Positions 32,744-37,055 of a stretch of 37,055 nt of DNA are shown here, piece after piece. The notes beneath the pieces are model-generated. The model ran no database searches and was not told where the DNA came from. It was given only the letters and a program-made list of their open reading frames with translations. The stretch comes from an uncultured Selenomonadaceae bacterium (GTDB lineage Bacteria; Bacillota; Negativicutes; Selenomonadales; Selenomonadaceae), in the NCBI GenBank assembly GCA_905235685.1, contig CAJOMO010000004.1, positions 53,210 through 90,264 on the forward strand, in the 5' to 3' direction. The position numbers and the translations under genes were made by a program. Numbering within the stretch: position 1 is the first letter of the stretch; every line of letters begins with the position of its first letter.

Positions 32744-33367
32744 TCAGTAAATGTAGTAGCTGGACATAAAGGCAACCGTGGCAAGGCAAAGCGCCGCGCA
32801 AAGCCCCATGCTAATCAAGCTGATAACATTTTGCGCGCGCGGACCTTTGGTAATGCCCCAAGTCATGCAGAAAGTGGTAATTCCGTTGCAGAAATGGAAA
32901 ATCGCCGCCCACATTCCGAGGACGTACAAAATGGCGACAATCGGATTTGAGAACATATTTTGCAAAAGTTCAAATGAAATCGGGTTACCGAGAACGCCCT
33001 TAAGATAAATGCGCAGATAGCCAATATGCCAAATCAAGAATACTACCAGGAACCAAGCCGTCCAGCGCTGCAATGTGAAATTCCAGTTGCGAAGGTAGCC
33101 GAACCTAAGCGGATTGTTATTCGCCTGCAGTGCGATGTAAATGCCATAAAGCCCGTGGAACAAAAACGGTACAGCGTACATTCCAATTTCAATGCTGTAG
33201 AAAATCGGCTTAGGAATTTCCTCAACCATTCCCATAACGCCGTTGAAGAAAGCCGGTCCTGCCAATGCCATTGAATTTGTGCCGATGTGTTCCAGTATGA
33301 AAAATCCCAAAATTAGCAAGCCGCACAGCGAATGCAGACGCCGCACGTAAAAAGTTGTGTGAAACAT
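32744..33367 (-). CDS. sdhC: Succinate dehydrogenase/fumarate reductase cytochrome b558 subunit
   Basis: 207 aa with five membrane helices, the single-anchor type B form that carries two hemes. Candidate heme ligands: His12 (RRLHSLCG), His27 (LEHIGTN), His70 (LFHGLYG), and later histidines in LIWHIGYL and IFHFCNG. Exchanges electrons with menaquinone. ATG with GGAGG upstream. First gene of the sdh block, 69 bases after fumB. Confidence 0.92.
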   Translation of the reverse strand: MFHTTFYVRRLHSLCGLLILGFFILEHIGTNSMALAGPAFFNGVMGMVEEIPKPIFYSIEIGMYAVPFLFHGLYGIYIALQANNNPLRFGYLRNWNFTLQRWTAWFLVVFLIWHIGYLRIYLKGVLGNPISFELLQNMFSNPIVAILYVLGMWAAIFHFCNGITTFCMTWGITKGPRAQNVISLISMGLCAALCLATVAFMSSYYIY

Positions 33368-33393
33368 TGTTGCCTCCTTGTTTGTAGGTTTAA

Positions 33394-33430
33394 GGGATTA
33401 GCGAAAAAATTTCAAGCAATCGCTAACCCC
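33394..33430. repeat. Intergenic inverted repeat, site C
   Basis: GGGATTAGCG at 33394-33403 pairs with CGCTAACCCC at 33421-33430 (one mismatch) across a 17-base A/T-rich loop, in the fumB-sdhC gap. The GGGATTAGCG word also occurs at site A. It could tune read-through between fumB and sdhC. Confidence 0.6.
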
Positions 33431-33436
33431 CAGCCC

Positions 33437-34009
33437 CTAAATTTGATTCATATCGAAGTGGCGGAAAGGTTTTTGCCCAATTTCGTAAAAATTATTGCCT
33501 TCGCAGTCAATGACGACGATAGCCGGAAAATCTACAACTTCCAACGCAGCAACTGCCTCCGGACCAAGTTCGGGATATGCAAGCACGGTATAACTTTTAA
33601 CGGATTTAGCAATTAACGCCGCCGCGCCGCCAACCGCCGCAAAATAAGTCGCGCCATTTTTCTTCATAGCCTCGACAACTTCAGGCGCACGTGAGCCTTT
33701 GCCAACCATGCCCTTGATACCCTGCTCAAGCATTGTCGGAGTATAAGCGTCCATTCTGCCGGAAGTCGTCGGTCCGCACGAACCAATCGGATCTCCAGGT
33801 TTCGCCGGTGTAGGACCGAGGTAATAAACAATCTGATTATTCCAGTCAACCGGCAATTTTTCGCCGCGGGCAAGCGCCTCTGTCATTGCCTTATGCGCCG
33901 CGTCCCTTGCGCTGATAATCGTGCCGGTAATTAAAACGCTGTCACCGGCTTTGAGTTTGCGCGACATTTCTTCGGTAAACGGCGTTGTGATTCTGATACT
34001 TTCAGCCAT
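33437..34009 (-). CDS. fumB: Fumarate hydratase class I, beta subunit (C-terminal domain)
   Basis: 190 aa, the separate beta chain of two-subunit iron-sulfur fumarases (related to TtdB of tartrate dehydratase). Motifs: LITGTIISARDAAHK, GSCGPTTSGRMD for substrate binding, and GKGSRAPEVVEAMKK. With the alpha chain it interconverts fumarate and malate. ATG 102 bases after the alpha gene. Fumarase is favoured over tartrate dehydratase because sdh genes follow directly. Confidence 0.92.
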   Translation of the reverse strand: MAESIRITTPFTEEMSRKLKAGDSVLITGTIISARDAAHKAMTEALARGEKLPVDWNNQIVYYLGPTPAKPGDPIGSCGPTTSGRMDAYTPTMLEQGIKGMVGKGSRAPEVVEAMKKNGATYFAAVGGAAALIAKSVKSYTVLAYPELGPEAVAALEVVDFPAIVVIDCEGNNFYEIGQKPFRHFDMNQI

Positions 34010-34038
34010 TGAAAAAACTTCCTTTCAGTCAGTTTTTT

Positions 34039-34111
34039 AGGGGGCAGTGGTCAGGGGTCAGGGATTAGTTTAAAAATCACTGTTCACTTTTCCCTCTACA
34101 CTATCCCCTGT
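34039..34111. repeat. Low-complexity intergenic repeat, site D
   Basis: Plus strand GGGGGCAGTGGTCAGGGGTC, AGGGATTAG, AAAATCACTGTTCACTTTTC, ACACTATCCCC. It resembles site B base for base over short words (TAGTTT, AATCACT, TTCACTTT). It fills the gap between the fumarase subunit genes. Confidence 0.6.
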
Positions 34112-34954
34112 TCACAAAACACGGTGCGAATGACGCATAGCGTGACAGCAAATCGTAACGGCAACCGGCAAGCCCGCAATGTGCGTAGGTCCCCACTCGA
34201 CATTTACCGCCAAAGCCGAAGTCGTACCGCCGAGCTGCGGTCCAATTCCCGTTGAATTGATAAGTTCAAGGAGCTCTTCCTCAAGTTTCGCGTATTCGGG
34301 CATTGGGTTTCTTTCGTCAATCGAACGCGTTAAAGCTTTTTTGGAAAGTAAAGCCGCTCTGTCCATAGTTCCGCCAATTCCAACGCCGACAACCATCGGC
34401 GGGCAAGGATTCATGCTTGCGTGCAAAATAATTTCCATAACAGCCTTTTTAACGCCACGCACGCCGTCAGCCGGAACGAGCATTTTCACGCCGGATTTAT
34501 TTTCAGAGCCAAAACCTTTCGGCGCAATGGTAATGTCGAGTTTGTCGCCGGGAACAATTTCCGTGTAAATGACGCCGGGCGTGTTATTTTTGGTATTCAC
34601 GCGATTAAAAAGCGGCTCACCAACGACAGATTTTCTAAGATAGCCTTCAGTGTAGCCCTTAGCAATTCCGGCGTTAATGGCCTCGGTGAAATCGCCGCCG
34701 GTTATGTGCAAATCCTGCCCAATTTTCACAAAAACAATCGTCATACCGGTATCTTGACAGTAGGGGCGATCTTCCGCTTTGGCAATTTCGGCGTTTTTAA
34801 TGATTTGATCGAGAACGATTTTGCCGACTTCGGATTTTTCGGTTTCGCGCCCGCGTTTCAAGCCGCGGTAAACATCGTCCGGCAGATAATACGCCGCCTC
34901 TTTGCACATTTCAGCGACGTTTTCAGTGATAACTTTTACGTCCAGCTCTCTCAA
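34112..34954 (-). CDS. fumA: Fumarate hydratase class I, alpha subunit (N-terminal domain)
   Basis: 280 aa. Carries the [4Fe-4S] cluster: the cysteines in RPYCQDTGMT, NPCPPMVVGVG and near VAVTICCHAMRH fit the three ligands. Labile, oxygen-sensitive hydratase typical of anaerobes. The start is a TTG eight bases after AGGAGG. It begins the fumA-fumB-sdhC-sdhA-TPR-sdhB run; I see TATAAA about 20 bases above but no good -35. Confidence 0.92.
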   Translation of the reverse strand: MRELDVKVITENVAEMCKEAAYYLPDDVYRGLKRGRETEKSEVGKIVLDQIIKNAEIAKAEDRPYCQDTGMTIVFVKIGQDLHITGGDFTEAINAGIAKGYTEGYLRKSVVGEPLFNRVNTKNNTPGVIYTEIVPGDKLDITIAPKGFGSENKSGVKMLVPADGVRGVKKAVMEIILHASMNPCPPMVVGVGIGGTMDRAALLSKKALTRSIDERNPMPEYAKLEEELLELINSTGIGPQLGGTTSALAVNVEWGPTHIAGLPVAVTICCHAMRHSHRVL

Positions 34955-35026
34955 AGTTAATCCCTCCTAAATATTTATAGTGTTCGCTTTGTTATTAGCC
35001 GCGCCAATTAAAAATCCTGCAACGGC

Positions 35027-35458
35027 TCAAAATTTTAGCGAATCCAAAACCGCTTTGCAACCGCGCAAAATATCTTCGTAGGTTTTGGCAAAGCCGTTTT
35101 TGTCCCAGGGAATGTCAGCATTTTCGCCGCAATACGACAACAGCAATTTAATTTTGCCGTCGGGGTCGCCGCCGCAAATTTCCTTAACCTGCGCGATATT
35201 TCCGGCGTCCATACAAATGATCTTGTCGAATTTCTGATAATCAGCCGCGGTAATTTGGCGCGCGTTGTGCTTAGTGTAGGGAACATTTTCTGCGCGAAGT
35301 TTGGCAGCAATTCCTTCGTGCAAATCGCCGCCGCTTGTTGGTTTCGACGCCGCCGATTCAATCAAAAAATTTTCGTCACCGGCAACCAATTTTTTGAAAA
35401 CAAATTCAGCCATAGGCGAACGACCGGTATTTCCGCTGCACACAAATAAAATTTTCAA
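35027..35458 (-). CDS. Low-molecular-weight phosphatase family protein
   Basis: 143 aa from the TTG giving MKILFVCSGNTGRSP; GGAGG lies eight bases upstream, and a three-residue longer GTG reading overlaps it. The P-loop CxGNTxRS is that of low-molecular-weight protein tyrosine/arginine phosphatases (YwlE, Wzb types), with Cys7 as nucleophile and Arg13. Oddly, the second cysteine usual in the loop (NTCRS or NICRS) is glycine, and the general-acid Asp-Pro motif is not clear: the region reads ADIPWDKNGFAKTYEDI. A tyrosine or arginine phosphatase is likely, with the substrate open. Divergent from cstA. Confidence 0.78.
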   Translation of the reverse strand: MKILFVCSGNTGRSPMAEFVFKKLVAGDENFLIESAASKPTSGGDLHEGIAAKLRAENVPYTKHNARQITAADYQKFDKIICMDAGNIAQVKEICGGDPDGKIKLLLSYCGENADIPWDKNGFAKTYEDILRGCKAVLDSLKF

Positions 35459-35505
35459 GTTAATCACCTCCGCCGATATTATAACTTCAAACGGAAAAAT
35501 TTTCT

Positions 35506-35520
35506 ACAATGTGCTATAAT
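35506..35520 (+). promoter_or_regulatory. Extended -10 promoter for cstA
   Basis: TGCTATAAT with no good -35 box, 22 bases before the cstA ATG. The run GCTATAATTCGCGC is the same as at the promoter at 25629. Confidence 0.5.
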
Positions 35521-35541
35521 TCGCGCGAGGTGAATTTTTTT

Positions 35542-36972
35542 ATGACAACATTTTTAATTGCATTAGCGGCGTTGCTGCTGGGATTTTTCATTTACAGCCG
35601 GATATTGGAAAATTTTTTCAAACCGACGAACAAGCCTACGCCCGCGCTTACAAAAAAAGACGGCGTTGACTTTGTGCCGCTGCCAACATGGAAAGTATTT
35701 TTGATACAGCTTTTAAATATCGCCGGACTCGGACCGATTTTCGGCGCATTGGGCGGCGCGATTTGGGGAACGAGCGTTTATCTGTGGATAGTGCTTGGAA
35801 CGATATTTGCGGGCAGCGTCCACGATTATTTATCGGGAATGATTTCAATTCGCGAAGGCGGAAAATCTTTGCCGGAAATTGTCGGAAAATATTTAGGCGG
35901 CACGGCGTTAACGGTAATGAGATTTTTTTTAGTGGCGCTGATGATTTTGGTTGGCGCGGTTTTCACGGTTGGACCGGCGGGTTTGTTGAAAATGCTCACG
36001 GGAATAAGCGTGCCGGTGTTGCTGGTGATAATTCTGCTGTACTATTTCTTAGCAACGCTCCTGCCGATTGACAAATTGATTGGCAGATTGTACCCGCTGT
36101 TTGGAATTTGCTTTATCATAATGGCGGTTGGCGTAATGGGCGGAATGCTCTTAACGAGCGGCGCGGAAATGCCGACGCTGGAATTGGCGAATATGCACCC
36201 GAAAGGCGACGAAATGCCGATTTGGCCTTTGATGTTTATAACTGTGGCGTGCGGGGCGATAAGCGGCTTTCACGCGACACAATCGCCAATGATGGCGCGC
36301 TGTTTGACGAACGAACATTTAGCGCGACCGGTATTTTACGGCGCTATGGTTTGTGAGGGCATAATCGCGCTGATTTGGGCGGCTGCCGGAATAACTTTTT
36401 ACCACAACACGGGAAATTTGGCGACGGCTTTGTCGGCGAATGGCGCGGGCGCTGTTGTCTACGAAATTTGCAAAGGATTTATGGGCGGCGGTATTGGAAT
36501 GGCGCTGGCTATGATTGGCGTTGTGGTTTGCCCGATAACTTCCGGAGATACCGCGCTCCGCAGTGCAAGATTGATTTTGGCTGATTGGGTAAATTTCGCG
36601 CAGGACAAATTACCGAAAAGATTAATGTTGTCCTTGCCGATAATCATTGTGGCGGGCTTGATAACGCAACTTGACTTCAATGTGATTTGGCGGTATTTCG
36701 CGTGGCTGAATCAATCTTTGGCAACGATAGTTTTGTGGACGGGCGCAGTGTATATGAGCCGGAAAATGCAAAACCGCGCGTTTTTGATACCGCTTGTTCC
36801 GGCAATTTTTATGACGATAGTAACAACGACGTACATAATTCAAGCGCCGGAAGGTTTGCAAATGGCGCCGATTTTTGGAAATATGGTCGCGGTAATTTTT
36901 GCGGCGATTTGCACGTTACAATTCTTCAGAACGTGCCGCCCGAATTTCAAATTGAGTGCGAAATTTAGTTGA
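35542..36972 (+). CDS. cstA: CstA-family carbon starvation/peptide transporter
   Basis: 476 aa from an ATG eight bases after GAGGTGA; the ORF could extend 11 codons upstream over the promoter, which is rejected. A dozen or more hydrophobic helices; GLGPIFGALGGAIWG, GSVHDYLSGMIS and SGFHATQSPMMARCL are CstA signatures. The family imports peptides or pyruvate; this is the short class (E. coli CstA is about 700 aa). Followed after eight bases by the start of hypB. Confidence 0.9.
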   Translation: MTTFLIALAALLLGFFIYSRILENFFKPTNKPTPALTKKDGVDFVPLPTWKVFLIQLLNIAGLGPIFGALGGAIWGTSVYLWIVLGTIFAGSVHDYLSGMISIREGGKSLPEIVGKYLGGTALTVMRFFLVALMILVGAVFTVGPAGLLKMLTGISVPVLLVIILLYYFLATLLPIDKLIGRLYPLFGICFIIMAVGVMGGMLLTSGAEMPTLELANMHPKGDEMPIWPLMFITVACGAISGFHATQSPMMARCLTNEHLARPVFYGAMVCEGIIALIWAAAGITFYHNTGNLATALSANGAGAVVYEICKGFMGGGIGMALAMIGVVVCPITSGDTALRSARLILADWVNFAQDKLPKRLMLSLPIIIVAGLITQLDFNVIWRYFAWLNQSLATIVLWTGAVYMSRKMQNRAFLIPLVPAIFMTIVTTTYIIQAPEGLQMAPIFGNMVAVIFAAICTLQFFRTCRPNFKLSAKFS

Positions 36973-36980
36973 GGTGTGTT

Positions 36981-37055
36981 ATGGAAGTTAAAGTTATGAA
37001 AAATATTTTGGGCGAAAATGACGCGCTCGCCGCCGAAAATCGCCGTTTCTTTCGC
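36981..37055 (+). CDS. hypB: Start of HypB-like hydrogenase nickel-insertion GTPase (cut by window end)
   Basis: Only 25 codons are present: ATG with GAGGTGTG upstream, beginning MEVKVMKNILGEND and continuing ALAAENRRFF. This matches the usual beginning of HypB, ahead of its GTP-binding loop, which lies outside the window. A [NiFe]-hydrogenase maturation cluster probably follows. Confidence 0.6.
   Translation, partial: MEVKVMKNILGENDALAAENRRFFR

Larger units (their letters stand above)
268..36603. repeat. Over-represented octamer TCGCGCAG (46 copies seen)
   Basis: First base of each copy. As TCGCGCAG on the plus strand: 503, 701, 2547, 3777, 3875, 5645, 7500, 8582, 9305, 10730, 11435, 11677, 14626, 15623, 16754, 18024, 18556, 20106, 21331, 23821, 25636, 26362, 29433, 36596. 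As CTGCGCGA (its complement): 268, 1475, 1912, 2834, 5429, 6119, 7233, 7761, 9124, 14429, 15778, 18969, 19372, 20662, 22176, 25884, 26280, 29044, 30124, 32189, 35189, 35290. Read by eye; a few may be missed. The base before TCGCGCAG is most often T. Copies lie in all three codon phases and in two intergenic sites (14626, 25636). No strand bias. Confidence 0.8.

Noticed and set aside
1..37055. CRISPR arrays, tRNA or rRNA genes, riboswitches, insertion sequences, prophage
   Set aside because: No regularly spaced repeats, cloverleaf candidates, leader structures or transposase motifs were seen; intergenic gaps are all under 250 bases.

Overview
The window reads as chromosomal DNA of a motile, anaerobic Negativicutes-type bacterium (a Firmicute lineage with an outer membrane; Selenomonadaceae-like is my guess). 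The basis is a complete early lipid A operon (lpxC-fabZ-lpxA-lpxI-lpxB-msbA) and periplasmic proteins, together with Gram-positive-style genes such as a Bacillus-type succinate/fumarate oxidoreductase, strong AGGAGG ribosome sites and very frequent TTG starts. Anaerobic life is suggested by rubredoxin, malate dehydrogenase, two-subunit class I fumarase, fumarate reductase and the start of hypB. There are no rRNA or tRNA genes, CRISPR arrays, transposases or phage genes.

Layout. 1-7.1 kb (minus strand): queD, a secreted SGNH hydrolase, ilvE with its own promoter and terminator, the NAD(P)HX repair enzyme, a methyltransferase with a signal peptide, acpS, motB and motA. 7.2-13.2 kb (minus): a tightly packed run tatA-tatC-5'-nucleotidase-ubiD-trpB-trpA from one promoter. 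13.2-14.6 kb (minus): two unrecognised proteins behind a sigma-28-type promoter; the second ends in a tandemly duplicated gene tail plus terminator. 14.7-15.1 kb (plus): a stand-alone type IV pilin gene with its own promoter and terminator. 15.2-21.2 kb (plus): the lipid A operon. 21.3-22.1 kb (plus): an LPP20-like secreted protein behind a second sigma-28-type promoter. 22.1-25.5 kb (minus): a GT9 glycosyltransferase, tadA, a small unknown protein, mdh and rubredoxin. 25.6-28.9 kb (plus): a large unrecognised zinc-ribbon/fibronectin-like protein split over two frames. 29-35 kb (minus): fumA-fumB-sdhC-sdhA-[TPR protein]-sdhB, with sdhB frameshifted. 35-37 kb: a small phosphatase (minus), cstA and the start of hypB (plus).

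How the genes fit together. The malate-fumarate-succinate branch (mdh, fumAB, sdhCAB) looks like the reductive arm of the TCA cycle feeding menaquinone-linked fumarate reduction. MotAB and the two sigma-28-type promoters point to a flagellar regulon that includes three proteins of unknown role.

Most unusual signals: (1) the octamer TCGCGCAG occurs at least 46 times on the two strands (my count by eye, 24 and 22), about once per 800 bases, against roughly one expected by composition. It lies in all kinds of genes and frames and a little intergenic DNA, at a density resembling DNA uptake sequences or other genome-architecture motifs. (2) Two sigma-28-type promoters with exact GCCGATAA -10 boxes. 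(3) Two apparent frameshifts within 1.5 kb. (4) A secreted TPR gene inside the sdh operon. (5) A cluster of three hairpins between convergent genes. (6) Four intergenic copies of a low-complexity GGGGTTAGGGATTAG-like repeat.
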